From Negativicutes bacterium (GTDB taxonomy: Bacteria > Bacillota > Negativicutes > JAAYSF01), in NCBI GenBank assembly GCA_028707635.1, contig JAQWAQ010000007.1:1-51425 (forward strand): DNA of 51,425 bases, written 5' to 3'. Positions 16,775 to 25,961 of the stretch are shown here, piece by piece. The notes under the pieces are model-generated. The model was given only the letters and a program-made list of their open reading frames with translations, made no database searches and was not told the origin of the DNA. The number at the start of each line of letters is the position of its first letter. Position 1 is the stretch's first letter. The position numbers and the translations under genes are program-made.

Positions 16775-19387
16775 TCAGCATTGGTCAGTGAGCATTTTAA
16801 TAAAAGGCTCAACAAGAGCTGGGTCAAATTGGGTTCCGGCACAGCGGCGGATTTCGTTGAGAGCTTCTTGGCGATTCATGGCTTTACGATAGGGTCGTTC
16901 ATTCGTCATGGCATCAAAGGCATCGGCGAGTGCAAGGATGCGACAAGCCAGAGGGATTTTCTCGCCAGCTAGGTTAAGGGGATAGCCCTTACCATTCCAC
17001 CATTCATGATGTTTGAGAATCCATTCCGCGATGGGAGCAAAGTCGGGTGTTGATCTGGCGATGCGAAACCCAATTTCGGCGTGGCGGCGCATAACAGCCA
17101 ATTCATCTTGTGTAAGGCTATTAGGTTTAAACAGGATTCTGTCGGGGATGCCTACTTTTCCTATATCATGAAATTGGGCTAAAAGCTTCAAATCAGCAAT
17201 CATCGGGTCAGAAAGCTTTAATTTTCGCCCTAAAGCTTCGACAAGCTCTTGAAGACGGTCCGCGTGGCCTTCCGTAATATAGTCTCTAGCCTCTAAAGCG
17301 TGCATCATCGCTTGCACTATCGCATTGCGCGTACTCATGCTTTGATGCATTTTTTCCCGATACATGTTATTGTCCGCTTCTTTAAATAACTCATCAATGC
17401 TATCACCTGTATCAAAATTTGCTGCCCAACCGATTGAGAGACTTAGGGGAAGCTGGGGGTTAGTCTTATTGTGTTTTTCCACAGTTTCTTTAATGGCCGC
17501 AGTCAGGTCGGTCATTCCTTGTTGGTCAGGCTCAAATGCAAGTATGGCAAATTCGTCTCCGCCAATTCTGGCGACAACATCAGGAAAGGTTGTGCACGAT
17601 TGGAGCAGTTTGGCCACGGTTTTAAGTAATTTATCCCCGGAGCGATGGCCTAGTGTATCATTAATTAATTTTAGGCCGTCAACGTCACAGACGATAATGC
17701 CAACACCCTTATCATTGCGATTACGAATCGCCAGTAATTCTTCTTCAAAGTAAGTCCGGTTGTAGATTTCGGTTAAGGGATCATGTAAACTCATGTGTTC
17801 TAATTGCTGCTCTGTTTGCTTTCTGTGAGTGATATTCCGAATGATAGCGAGTATCTCGGAATCGCTGATTTTGACAAAACGAGCCTCAAAATGGTTCAGC
17901 TGATTATTTTGGAGTAGTTGATATTCCATCGTTTGGCTATCTCGGTTATTGATGGTTTGTTTTAAAAGACCAAGGGCCTTCTGCGTGAATTCGCCAGGAA
18001 AAATATCAGCTATGTTTTTTCCCATAAAATGTTCTGGTTGAGCGTATAGTTCAAAGTTGGTTGGCTGATGATAGTCGATAAAAAATCCTTGATTGTCAAA
18101 GAGGACCATTAAATCAGGAATGGCATTCAGAAGGGCTAGTTTATAAGCTTGAGCATGAGCCAGTTCGGCATCTGTCTTTTTACGCTCGGAAATATCTCTG
18201 ACTGCTGTGATAATACACTGTGTGTCACCAATTGTTACTTTCCTGTGATTTGCTTCTAAATATAGACGGTCTCCCTGGCGGTTAGCAGCAGACATCTCTA
18301 ATAATTGGGAGACTTCCGGAAGGGCACTTTTAAGTACTTTTGCTAGATGGCCGTTGTAGCAAAGTGCGTCAACCTTTGCCATACCCATTTTTTGCATTTC
18401 CTGCAAGGTAAAGCCGAGTAATTCTTCGGCTTTAGTGTTGCAGTTTATCAGTTCAGTTGATTCGGCATTATGGACAAAGATTGCATCGTTAGTCTCGTCG
18501 AAAATGGCTCTGATCGTTTCTTCCCGCCTTGTAATCTTTTTTAGTTCTTGCTGCAATTGCGTATGTAATTGTGCATTGCTTAAAGCAATCGAGGCCAATG
18601 AAGCAAAGCGTTCTAATAAATCTATGTCCTTTGCCTTAATGAGCCGACCAGGATCAGTATATGCAAGTCCTAAGGTGCCCGCAACCTTTTGATTAATCTT
18701 TAGCGGGACGTGAATGGCAGATGCTATTTCGGTTGTGTGAGGCATGTTGAGACGATGCTCCCATGCCATATAGTCTTCAACAATAGAAAATTGACCGGTT
18801 TGTAAGACCTGCCCTGGTTGTTCAGCATTCTGGTCGATTTTTAACAACCCGGCTTGATCCTTGAAAAGACCTAGCCCTGCTTTTAAGTGGAAGGTTTTCG
18901 TCTCCTCATCGAGAAGATTTAGCAAACCATGCTGTGTTCCGCCAAGGTCTGTTGCACCTTCTAAAATTTTATTTAGTAGTATATCGACGTCAAGCTGATT
19001 GATTAAGCCCTCGGTAGTGTCTTGTATTGTCGATAAAATTACATTTTGGGTAATGATTTTTTCGTAGGATTGTTGCAGTTCATCAAATTGTTGGCGCAGT
19101 TCTTCCTCAGTTGCTGCCAATTGTTCATGAGTTGTTGTAAGTTCATAATAACCATCCTGTAAGCGTTGGTTGGCTTGAGATAGTTTACTTATATAGTGAT
19201 TGCTTATCATGTAGATTAGAAAGGCCGATAAGCTAACGTAAACTCCGCCTTTAATGACGGAAAGAAGGGTCATGACTTCTTGGTTTAAGGATAAAGTTCC
19301 AACAAAAATGTCGGACAAAAGAATCCAGAGTATCCCGAATATAAAATATATTAAAGAGATGTTTAAAGCATATTTTCTGCTTATCAT
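16775..19387 (-). CDS. Membrane GAF-PAS-PAS-GGDEF-HD-GYP protein (c-di-GMP turnover)
   Basis: 870 residues from ATG at 19387 (AAAGGACG upstream; a longer in-frame start at 19480 lacks one). Two membrane helices (about 8-30 and 40-62), coiled coil (about 70-120), GAF (about 125-280), two PAS domains (about 290-400 and 415-530), GGDEF (about 545-695, with intact RIGGDEF), and HD-GYP (about 700-870, with HDIGK and HHEWWNGKGYP). The intact GGDEF motif predicts diguanylate cyclase activity and the HD-GYP motif predicts c-di-GMP phosphodiesterase activity. Its net activity is probably set by the GAF/PAS ligands. It is one of two c-di-GMP enzymes in the window, which also holds a c-di-GMP riboswitch. 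Confidence 0.93.
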   Translation of the reverse strand: MISRKYALNISLIYFIFGILWILLSDIFVGTLSLNQEVMTLLSVIKGGVYVSLSAFLIYMISNHYISKLSQANQRLQDGYYELTTTHEQLAATEEELRQQFDELQQSYEKIITQNVILSTIQDTTEGLINQLDVDILLNKILEGATDLGGTQHGLLNLLDEETKTFHLKAGLGLFKDQAGLLKIDQNAEQPGQVLQTGQFSIVEDYMAWEHRLNMPHTTEIASAIHVPLKINQKVAGTLGLAYTDPGRLIKAKDIDLLERFASLASIALSNAQLHTQLQQELKKITRREETIRAIFDETNDAIFVHNAESTELINCNTKAEELLGFTLQEMQKMGMAKVDALCYNGHLAKVLKSALPEVSQLLEMSAANRQGDRLYLEANHRKVTIGDTQCIITAVRDISERKKTDAELAHAQAYKLALLNAIPDLMVLFDNQGFFIDYHQPTNFELYAQPEHFMGKNIADIFPGEFTQKALGLLKQTINNRDSQTMEYQLLQNNQLNHFEARFVKISDSEILAIIRNITHRKQTEQQLEHMSLHDPLTEIYNRTYFEEELLAIRNRNDKGVGIIVCDVDGLKLINDTLGHRSGDKLLKTVAKLLQSCTTFPDVVARIGGDEFAILAFEPDQQGMTDLTAAIKETVEKHNKTNPQLPLSLSIGWAANFDTGDSIDELFKEADNNMYREKMHQSMSTRNAIVQAMMHALEARDYITEGHADRLQELVEALGRKLKLSDPMIADLKLLAQFHDIGKVGIPDRILFKPNSLTQDELAVMRRHAEIGFRIARSTPDFAPIAEWILKHHEWWNGKGYPLNLAGEKIPLACRILALADAFDAMTNERPYRKAMNRQEALNEIRRCAGTQFDPALVEPFIKMLTDQC

Positions 19388-19537
19388 ATAGTTTTCGTCC
19401 TTTCGGATAATGTAAAAAGGGAGTTTTCTCGTATGGTATGGAGATTTCTTTATAAAAAGGAAAAATCCTGTTTCTGTCATTTGTTGTCGATATGATTAAT
19501 GTATTTAGGCCTAGAAAGTTTATCAATACCTTCATGC

Positions 19538-19566
19538 TTGACAAGGATTATTTTCTGATGTAAACT
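19538..19566 (+). promoter_or_regulatory. Promoter of the valine T-box unit
   Basis: TTGACA (19538-19543), a 17-bp spacer and TAAACT (19561-19566). Confidence 0.7.
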
Positions 19567-19574
19567 ATAGAAAG

Positions 19575-19905
19575 TTTACAATTTAACAGTCGTTTAGCTA
19601 AAAACAATAGAATATTGTAATGTGAAAAGTGATGAGGGAAATAGTTGTATGTAGTATGTTTCAGAGAGCCGATGGTCGGTGCGAATCGGTAGCAGAACGA
19701 TACAATCGTCATTCCTGAACTGCAAAGCTGAAAGTATTAGTAGGCTGCGCCGGTGTCTGCTCTTAGTGAGTGCAACCGTTATATTGCTAGGGTTGTTAGA
19801 CCTGATGAGATGCAGCTGTCATTTTTATTGACGCTGCGAAATAGGGTGGTACCGCGAGAGTAACCTCTTGCCCCTTGATTATTCAAGGAGGTGAGAGGTT
19901 TTTTA
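19575..19905 (+). promoter_or_regulatory. T-box leader, valine specifier (GTC)
   Basis: Stem I with AGAGAGCCGATGGTCGGTGC / AATCGG, T-box AGGGTGGTACCGCG (19843-19856) and a terminator (AACCTCT...AGAGGTT with inner CCTTGA/TCAAGG, then TTTT, 19862-19904). The Stem I base pairs AGGGA (19635-19639) with TTCCT (19712-19716); the bases just before TTCCT are GTC-A, giving specifier GTC at 19708-19710, a valine codon. An isoleucine reading (ATC, three bases earlier) breaks the register used by the other two leaders here. Uncharged tRNA-Val should turn on the BASS transporter. Confidence 0.88.
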
Positions 19906-19953
19906 GTTTCCCGGAATCAAGAAAATTATTCTATAACTAATGGAGGAATAACA

Positions 19954-20922
19954 ATGAATTTATTAGAAAAATTAGCGACTTTTATTTGCAAGAAGTTTGC
20001 CTTGTGGATTATCATTTTTTCGGCAATCGCTTTTTTGCAGCCTGAACCATTCAAGCCAATTGCTTCTTATATTTCTTATCTGTTAGGCTTTATTATGTTG
20101 GGGATGGGACTTACTATGTCGCTTCGTGATTTTGAACTTGTTTTAAAATATCCTAAAGAAGTGTTTTATGGTGTTTCTTTCCGTTATCTGATTATGCCAC
20201 TGGTCGGTTACAGTGTTGCTAAGCTGCTTGGCCTGCCGCCGGCATTAGCGGCCGGTGTGGTCTTGTTGGGCGCCTGTCCCAGTGGTACGGCTTCGAATGT
20301 TATGACGTTCATTGCCAAAGGGGATACTGCTTTATCAGTTACCGTGTCAAGTGTTAATACCATGCTGGCACCAGTGTTGACGCCGTATATCTTCCTCTTA
20401 TTAGCGGGAACTTTTATTCCAATTGATGTAATGGCATTGCTTCTGGAAATTGTAAAAATCGTTTTGCTGCCGGTCACAATTGGAATTATCCTCCGGATGA
20501 TAGCAGGTGGAACAGTAGAGAGATTACAGAAGATTGTTCCGGCCTTTTCAGTTGTGCTTATCGTTACTGTTGTAGCTGCTGTTGTAGCTGTAAATGCAGG
20601 AAGACTGGCTACGGTGGGGCTGATTGTTTTATTCGCTGTATTTTTGCATAATAGTTTAGGCTTACTGCTCGGTTATGGTGCAGCTCGTGGTGTAGGGATG
20701 AGTGAAAGAAAATCACGGGCCATTACTTTTGAAATAGGGATGGAAAACTCAGGATTGGCGGTTGCCTTAGCCATGGCGCATCTTGATCCCATAACGGCTT
20801 TACCTGCAGCGCTGTGTACTATTTGGCAAAATATTAGCGGCAGTATGCTTGCTGGATATTGGAGTTCAAAAGGCGAAGTGGTTAACAATGATGAGCTTGA
20901 ATTAGCTAAAGGAGAGGTGTAA
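19954..20922 (+). CDS. BASS-family (bile acid:sodium symporter-like) transporter under a valine T-box
   Basis: 322 residues from ATG at 19954 with GGAGG upstream; the frame extends upstream into the T-box terminator and is not used. About ten membrane segments. Typical BASS features: GMGLTMSLRDF in the third helix, GVVLLGACPSGTASNVMTFI (substrate/sodium site) and EIGMENSGLAVALA in the second unwound helix pair. Relatives transport bile acids, pantothenate or 2-keto acids. Regulation by uncharged tRNA-Val suggests a valine-related substrate, for example 2-ketoisovalerate or another precursor; this is inference. Confidence 0.88.
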   Translation: MNLLEKLATFICKKFALWIIIFSAIAFLQPEPFKPIASYISYLLGFIMLGMGLTMSLRDFELVLKYPKEVFYGVSFRYLIMPLVGYSVAKLLGLPPALAAGVVLLGACPSGTASNVMTFIAKGDTALSVTVSSVNTMLAPVLTPYIFLLLAGTFIPIDVMALLLEIVKIVLLPVTIGIILRMIAGGTVERLQKIVPAFSVVLIVTVVAAVVAVNAGRLATVGLIVLFAVFLHNSLGLLLGYGAARGVGMSERKSRAITFEIGMENSGLAVALAMAHLDPITALPAALCTIWQNISGSMLAGYWSSKGEVVNNDELELAKGEV

Positions 20923-20944
20923 TTTTAATTTAGTATATTAGGGA

Positions 20945-20974
20945 TTGACAAAGGTTCGTGATTGTTGATACAAT
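20945..20974 (+). promoter_or_regulatory. Promoter of the tryptophan T-box operon
   Basis: TTGACA (20945-20950), an 18-bp spacer and TACAAT (20969-20974). Confidence 0.65.
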
Positions 20975-20984
20975 TTGGTTAAAT

Positions 20985-21275
20985 TCATAGTTCGAATGTC
21001 GATGACCAGGAAGAGTACATATGAGAAGAGGGTTACAGCGAGCCAATGACAGTGGGAGATTGGCACTGCTCAACGTGTGGAATGGGCCTGGGAGATGTAG
21101 TCCGAGCCAATTTTGGGGTAGGCGCTACCGGAACTTCCGCCGTTATCAGGGAGCGGGTATCGGACAATTGTCCCGTACCTAGTTGAGCCGGGCTATTTAT
21201 CTAGCCTATTAGGGTGGCACCGCGGGTTATAACCTCTCGTCCCTTGTTTATGCAAGGGATGAGGGGTTTTTTGTA
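20985..21275 (+). promoter_or_regulatory. T-box leader, tryptophan specifier (TGG)
   Basis: Stem I base CCAGG (21006-21010) pairs with CCTGG (21087-21091); directly before it GGAA-TGG-G gives specifier TGG at 21083-21085. The T-box AGGGTGGCACCGCG is at 21211-21224 and the terminator AACCTCTCGTCCCTTG...CAAGGGATGAGGGGTT followed by TTTTTT ends near 21274. The downstream genes are a UbiD-type decarboxylase and trpB, so the specifier agrees with the biosynthetic gene it controls and calibrates the reading of the other two leaders. Confidence 0.95.
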
Positions 21276-21309
21276 TTTAAATTTATGTATTGTATAAGGG
21301 GGGATCTGA

Positions 21310-22683
21310 ATGGAGCAATTGGCTCTGATTAAGCAAAAGGGTTTTGACTTACAAAAGTGCATTGCATTCTTGCAGCAGTCAAACAAGCTTGTAACAGTAG
21401 AGAACTCTGTCAACGCGCATTATGAGCTGGCCGGGGTAGCCCGCGAGTTTGAAGGAAAACAAGCCGTCCTTTTTAACCAAGTGGCGGGATATGATTATCC
21501 CGTATTTACAGGTTTATATTCGAACAGGAATGCTTTAGCTGAAATTTTTGGCTGTCCTGTAAAAGAACTGCCATTTTTATTTTCGGAGGCCGTTGCAGCC
21601 TGGCAAAAAGATCCGATTGCCCCTGTTGTATTGGATAGGGGGCCGGCTACCGAGGCCGTTATGGATGGCGTGGATTTAGGCCGTCTTCCTGTTCCGATTC
21701 ATGCTCTAGGTGACGGCGGACCGTATTTGGATTGTAGTGTTGTTATTGCGAAAGATCCTGATACGGGTGTGAGAAATTTATCAATTCATCGGATGATGGT
21801 TACCGGTCCGCAGCGAATGACCATGTTAATGGACACAGGCCGTCATTTGCGCGATTATTATGAACGGGCGGAGCGCCGCGGCCAACCGCTTGAAATTACA
21901 ATTTCGAACGGTATTGATCCATCAGTCTATATAGCAGCTGTTGTCCCTGGTTCAGCGGCGCCTATTGATACAGATGAGTTAGGTATTGCTAGTGCCCTTC
22001 TTGGCCGTTCGGTGGAACTCGTAAGGTCGCGGACTGTGGATGTTGAGGGCGTGGCGAATGCCCAGTTTATTATTGAGGCTGAAATACTTCCTCATGTTAG
22101 AGAGGAAGAAGGACCGTTTGCTGAAGTAGCCGGTTACTATGGTAAGCAGGATAAACGCTGGGTTGTTAATGTTAAGTCGATCAGTCATCGCAAGGCGCCG
22201 ATTTTTCAGACGCTCTTACCCGGCAAGGAGGTCTTTAACTCGGTAGGCTTGATGGGCGAGGCTAATATATTTAACTTAGTATCCCGTCAGGTCCCCGGCA
22301 TTACAGGTGTTCATCTGACTCATGGCGGCGGCGGTTTCTATCACGCTGTTGTCCAGATTAAAAAGGTCTATGAAGGCACGCAGCGCAATGCCATACTCGC
22401 TGCAATGGCTGCCTTTCCTTCATTAAAGCAGGTCATTGTGGTTGACGATGATGTAGATATATATAATGCTGAAGATGTTGAATGGGCCATGTGCACCCGG
22501 TTTAATCCCGAGACAGATACTATTTTAGTTACCAAGGCCTTTGGGCATGAATTAAACCCTGTTACTAAAAACGGTTTAACAGCCAAAATCGGTTTTGATG
22601 CAACTGCGCCTTATCCTATACCCAAAGAATATGAACGCGTCAAGTTTCAAGCCGTTGATATAACTAAATATCAATTTAAATAA
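21310..22683 (+). CDS. UbiD-family decarboxylase in a tryptophan-regulated operon
   Basis: 457 residues. UbiD enzymes use prenylated FMN to decarboxylate (or carboxylate) aromatic and unsaturated acids. The catalytic set is visible: Arg161 in NLSIHRMMV and Glu267/Glu272 in EGPFAEVAGYYG, matching the Arg-Glu-Glu triad of the family. No UbiX partner making prenyl-FMN is in the window. The gene is first in an operon with trpB (28 bp apart) behind a tryptophan T-box, so its job should feed tryptophan. The most economical idea is decarboxylation of indole-3-carboxylate to indole for TrpB; the substrate is not proven by sequence. Start ATG 21310 with GGGGGG upstream. Confidence 0.88.
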   Translation: MEQLALIKQKGFDLQKCIAFLQQSNKLVTVENSVNAHYELAGVAREFEGKQAVLFNQVAGYDYPVFTGLYSNRNALAEIFGCPVKELPFLFSEAVAAWQKDPIAPVVLDRGPATEAVMDGVDLGRLPVPIHALGDGGPYLDCSVVIAKDPDTGVRNLSIHRMMVTGPQRMTMLMDTGRHLRDYYERAERRGQPLEITISNGIDPSVYIAAVVPGSAAPIDTDELGIASALLGRSVELVRSRTVDVEGVANAQFIIEAEILPHVREEEGPFAEVAGYYGKQDKRWVVNVKSISHRKAPIFQTLLPGKEVFNSVGLMGEANIFNLVSRQVPGITGVHLTHGGGGFYHAVVQIKKVYEGTQRNAILAAMAAFPSLKQVIVVDDDVDIYNAEDVEWAMCTRFNPETDTILVTKAFGHELNPVTKNGLTAKIGFDATAPYPIPKEYERVKFQAVDITKYQFK

Positions 22684-22711
22684 CTAACAGAATGACATGG
22701 AGGGAATTATA

Positions 22712-23893
22712 ATGCTTAATGAAAAAAAAGGTTTATTTGGACAGTTTGGTGGGCAGTATGTGCCAGAACAATTGATGCCGGTGCTGGATGAGTTAACGGC
22801 TGCTTATGAAAAATGTCAACAGGATCCTAGCTTTCAGGAAGAATTAGAGCATTATTTAACAACCTATGTGGGAAGACCGTCGTTGCTGTATTATTCAGAA
22901 CGGTTTAGCGAGAAATTAGGCGGTGCCAAAATCTATTTAAAACGGGAAGACCTAAATCATACCGGTTCCCATAAAATTAATAATGCTCTTGGTCAGGCCT
23001 TGTTGGCAAAAAAAATGGGTAAAAAGCGTATAATCGCTGAAACCGGCGCAGGGCAGCATGGTGTTGCCACAGCTACCGTTGCAGCTTTGTTCGGCATGGA
23101 ATGCAAGGTGTTCATGGGGGCTGAAGACGTTGAACGGCAGGCGCTGAATGTGTTTCGGATGAAAATGCTTGGGGCCGAAGTCATCTCGGTAACAAGCGGA
23201 ACGCAGACGTTAAAAGAAGCTGTTGACGAAGCTATTGCGTACTGGATTGAAAATCGTCATGATACTTTCTATGTATTAGGATCAGCAGTAGGGCCGCATC
23301 CGTATCCGAGTATTGTTAAATATTTTCAAAAATATATTGGCATTGAAGCGCGTCAGCAAATGCTTGAGCTTGAGGGCAGACTGCCTGATAGTGTCATTGC
23401 CTGTGTGGGTGGTGGCAGCAATGCGATTGGAATTTTTCAAGCTTTTGTCGAGGATCAAACGGTAAAACTGTATGGTGCCGAGGCTGCTGGCAAAGGAATT
23501 GACACTGATCAGCATGCCGCTACCATGTCAATGGGGAGAGTAGGCGTTCTCCATGGTTTCAAAAGTTATGTATTGCAAGATGACAAAGATGAGGTTATCC
23601 CTGTCTACTCTATCTCGGCCGGTCTTGATTATCCCGGTGTTGGACCAGAACATGCTTATTTGCGGGACAGTGGACGGGTCAACTATGTAGCTGTCACGGA
23701 TAAGCAGGCTGTCGATGCTTTTTATTTACTATCACAGACAGAAGGGATTATCCCGGCGTTAGAGAGTTCACATGCCCTTGCTCATGCGATTGTATTAGCG
23801 CCGACCTTGCCGAAAGACCATATTATGATTGTTAATTTATCCGGTCGAGGCGATAAAGATGTTCAGCAGATTGCGGCATTAGGCAGAGAATAA
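22712..23893 (+). CDS. trpB: Tryptophan synthase beta subunit
   Basis: 393 residues from ATG at 22712; the frame opens at 22697, but that ATG is part of the GGAGG ribosome binding site. PLP fold type II enzyme that joins indole and L-serine to make tryptophan. Diagnostic segments: [11 protein letters not shown] at the N-terminus, [13 protein letters not shown] with PLP lysine at residue 88, [22 protein letters not shown] phosphate loop. This is the canonical TrpB1 type that normally pairs with TrpA, but no trpA lies next to it. It follows a UbiD-type decarboxylase under a tryptophan T-box, suggesting it works on indole from a source other than indole-glycerol phosphate, or with a TrpA encoded elsewhere. 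Confidence 0.96.
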   Translation: MLNEKKGLFGQFGGQYVPEQLMPVLDELTAAYEKCQQDPSFQEELEHYLTTYVGRPSLLYYSERFSEKLGGAKIYLKREDLNHTGSHKINNALGQALLAKKMGKKRIIAETGAGQHGVATATVAALFGMECKVFMGAEDVERQALNVFRMKMLGAEVISVTSGTQTLKEAVDEAIAYWIENRHDTFYVLGSAVGPHPYPSIVKYFQKYIGIEARQQMLELEGRLPDSVIACVGGGSNAIGIFQAFVEDQTVKLYGAEAAGKGIDTDQHAATMSMGRVGVLHGFKSYVLQDDKDEVIPVYSISAGLDYPGVGPEHAYLRDSGRVNYVAVTDKQAVDAFYLLSQTEGIIPALESSHALAHAIVLAPTLPKDHIMIVNLSGRGDKDVQQIAALGRE

Positions 23894-23908
23894 CTGTACT
23901 TATGGTGA

Positions 23909-23943
23909 AGACTCCAAGAAAAATTTTTCTTGGAGTCTTTTTG
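23909..23943 (+). terminator. Terminator after trpB
   Basis: The perfect stem AAGACTCCAAGAAAAA / TTTTTCTTGGAGTCTT is followed by a T run. Confidence 0.9.
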
Positions 23944-24157
23944 GTTTTTCAAGAGATCTATTTCTGCACCTCAAGCCTTAAACGCTGGAATTCAGGGCAT
24001 AAATAGGTAGTGATATAATCGGGAAGACACTGTCTCGGCGATTATTTTTACATAATTAGGATACAATATAGCAGGTAATTGGGGATCTTTATAGAAATAT
24101 TATTTGTTTGTGGTGTAATTATGTAACATAATTAACGTGAAGCATGGGAGGATGGAC

Positions 24158-25516
24158 ATGGATAACAGTAATACTCAACACCATATACAGCGTGGTCTCA
24201 AGAATCGTCATATTCAGATGATTGCGCTGGGGGGAGCTATTGGCACAGGGTTGTTTTACGGTTCGGCTACGGTGGTAAAAATGGCGGGCCCGGCGATTGC
24301 TTTGTCTTATTTGATTGGCGGCATTATTATCTTCTTTATTATGAGGGCATTAGGTGAAATGTCTGTTGATCATCCGGTATCAGGTTCATTTAGTCAATAT
24401 GCCTATCAATATTGGGGTGAACTTCCGGGTTTTATTTCTGGTTGGAACTATTGGTTTAATTATGTAGTTGTCGGGATGGCTGAGTTATCGGTTATCGGGA
24501 CTTATATTAACTACTGGATCCCTGATATTCCAACATGGGTTTCAGCACTGGTATGCTTGGTTGTTGTTACATTCATTAATACGATTAGTGTAAAAACCTA
24601 TGGAGAATTTGAATTCTGGTTTGCCATTATTAAGGTGTTGGCAATTATCGGTATGATTATTTTTGGTGCGGCAGTTATTTTCTTTGGAATTGGTAATGGC
24701 GGACAGCCTACCGGTATTAGTAATTTATGGGCACATGGTGGCTTTTTCCCCAATGGCCTGCACGGCGTGATTATGTCGCTGGTGTTAGTCATGTTTTCCT
24801 TTGGTGGAGTAGAACTTGTGGGGATTACGGCCGGTGAAGCGGAAAATCCGAAAAAAACAATTCCGCAAGCCATCAATCAGGTAGTATGGAGGATTCTGCT
24901 GTTTTATGTAGGGGCTATGGTAGTCATTCTATCAATATTCCCCTGGAATCAAATGGAGACAACGGGAAGTCCCTTTGTTCAGATATTTTCTTATGTAGGT
25001 ATTCCATCAGCGGCTAACTTATTAAATTTTGTCGTTCTTACAGCCGCATTATCAGCATATAACAGTGCCTTATATAGTAACGGAAGAATGCTGTATGGCT
25101 TGGCCGAACAGGGGAATGCGCCTAAATTTTTTGGTAAGCTCAATGCTGCGGGTACACCAGTAAACGCGGTGCTATTCTCAACAGCTTTTACATTAATTGC
25201 AGTGTTAATAAGCTATCTGGATCCCGAAAAGGTTTTCATGTACTTTATGGCCTTGGCGACGATTTCCATAATTATCAATTGGGCAACGATTCTCATTGTC
25301 CAGTTAAAGTTCCGTAAACATAAGGAGCGGGAGAATAAATCGTTAGAGTTTAAAATGCCGTTTTATCCGTTTACAGCGTATATTAGTTTGGCCTTTTTAG
25401 CTCTTGTTGTTGGTATTATGGCATTTATGCCTGATATGCGCTATTCGCTATATATTGCGCCTGCTTGGTTATTGGGTCTATATTGTGCTTACAAAATTAG
25501 AAATAAGGGCAAATAA
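24158..25516 (+). CDS. Amino acid permease (APC superfamily, AAT family)
   Basis: 452 residues from ATG at 24158 with GGGAGGATGG upstream; a GTG at 24137 lies before the ribosome binding site. Twelve membrane segments. The first helix carries ALGGAIGTGLFYGSA, the substrate-binding loop of AAT permeases, preceded by QRGLKNRHIQMI; a later FGGVELVGITAGEAENP is also typical. These are proton-coupled importers of aromatic or other neutral amino acids. It lies 264 bp after the tryptophan operon and has no T-box of its own, so a link to tryptophan is only suggested by position. Confidence 0.9.
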   Translation: MDNSNTQHHIQRGLKNRHIQMIALGGAIGTGLFYGSATVVKMAGPAIALSYLIGGIIIFFIMRALGEMSVDHPVSGSFSQYAYQYWGELPGFISGWNYWFNYVVVGMAELSVIGTYINYWIPDIPTWVSALVCLVVVTFINTISVKTYGEFEFWFAIIKVLAIIGMIIFGAAVIFFGIGNGGQPTGISNLWAHGGFFPNGLHGVIMSLVLVMFSFGGVELVGITAGEAENPKKTIPQAINQVVWRILLFYVGAMVVILSIFPWNQMETTGSPFVQIFSYVGIPSAANLLNFVVLTAALSAYNSALYSNGRMLYGLAEQGNAPKFFGKLNAAGTPVNAVLFSTAFTLIAVLISYLDPEKVFMYFMALATISIIINWATILIVQLKFRKHKERENKSLEFKMPFYPFTAYISLAFLALVVGIMAFMPDMRYSLYIAPAWLLGLYCAYKIRNKGK

Positions 25517-25585
25517 TATAAAAAATCCGCAAGAGCAGATTTGAGATGATATAATAGCAGTATAAAAGATATTGGAGATGACAAC

Positions 25586-25870
25586 ATGCAAATCGAAATG
25601 ATTGGTGAAATCAAAGTGAGCCATGATGAATCAATCGGGCTGGACGAGCTTCGCATTTATGTTGAGCAAGAGAAAGTTGTTTGGGACAGAAAAGGTAAGG
25701 CCTTAGCCAGTATCGAGGTTAAGTTAGACGGTCAGGATGTTGAAATAACATCCCATGAAAAATCGCCGATAACAAGAGTTCGGCGGATAACCGGATATTT
25801 AAGCACGGTTAATAAATTTAATGATGCTAAGCAAGCAGAGTTGAAAGCAAGAAAAGCGAATGTAGGGTAA
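25586..25870 (+). CDS. Small protein similar to the NrdD C-terminal region, without its cysteines
   Basis: 94 residues from ATG at 25586 with TTGGAG upstream. The C-terminal half (ITRVRRITGYLSTVNKFNDA, then KQAELKARK) resembles the end of anaerobic ribonucleotide reductases (RVTGYL...FN..K.AEL..R), where it follows a zinc ribbon and the glycyl-radical loop. Here there are no cysteines, so neither zinc site nor radical chemistry is possible. Database entries often label such short proteins as NrdD; that activity cannot be right. Function unknown. Confidence 0.65.
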   Translation: MQIEMIGEIKVSHDESIGLDELRIYVEQEKVVWDRKGKALASIEVKLDGQDVEITSHEKSPITRVRRITGYLSTVNKFNDAKQAELKARKANVG

Positions 25871-25919
25871 GATAGAGTCACCTAATCCAATTTGAATCAA
25901 AGAAACCGGAACAAACGCG

Positions 25920-25954
25920 ATAAGTCCCGTAGACAGTAGGTCTATGGGACTTAT
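25920..25954. terminator. Bidirectional stem-loop between the NrdD-like and mutY genes
   Basis: The stem ATAAGTCCCGTAGAC / GTCTATGGGACTTAT lies between converging genes. The T runs are weak on both sides. Confidence 0.55.
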
Positions 25955-25961
25955 TGCATTT

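Noticed and set aside
24158..25516. Tryptophan T-box control of the AAT permease
   Set aside because: A terminator lies between trpB and this gene and no T-box sequence precedes the permease.
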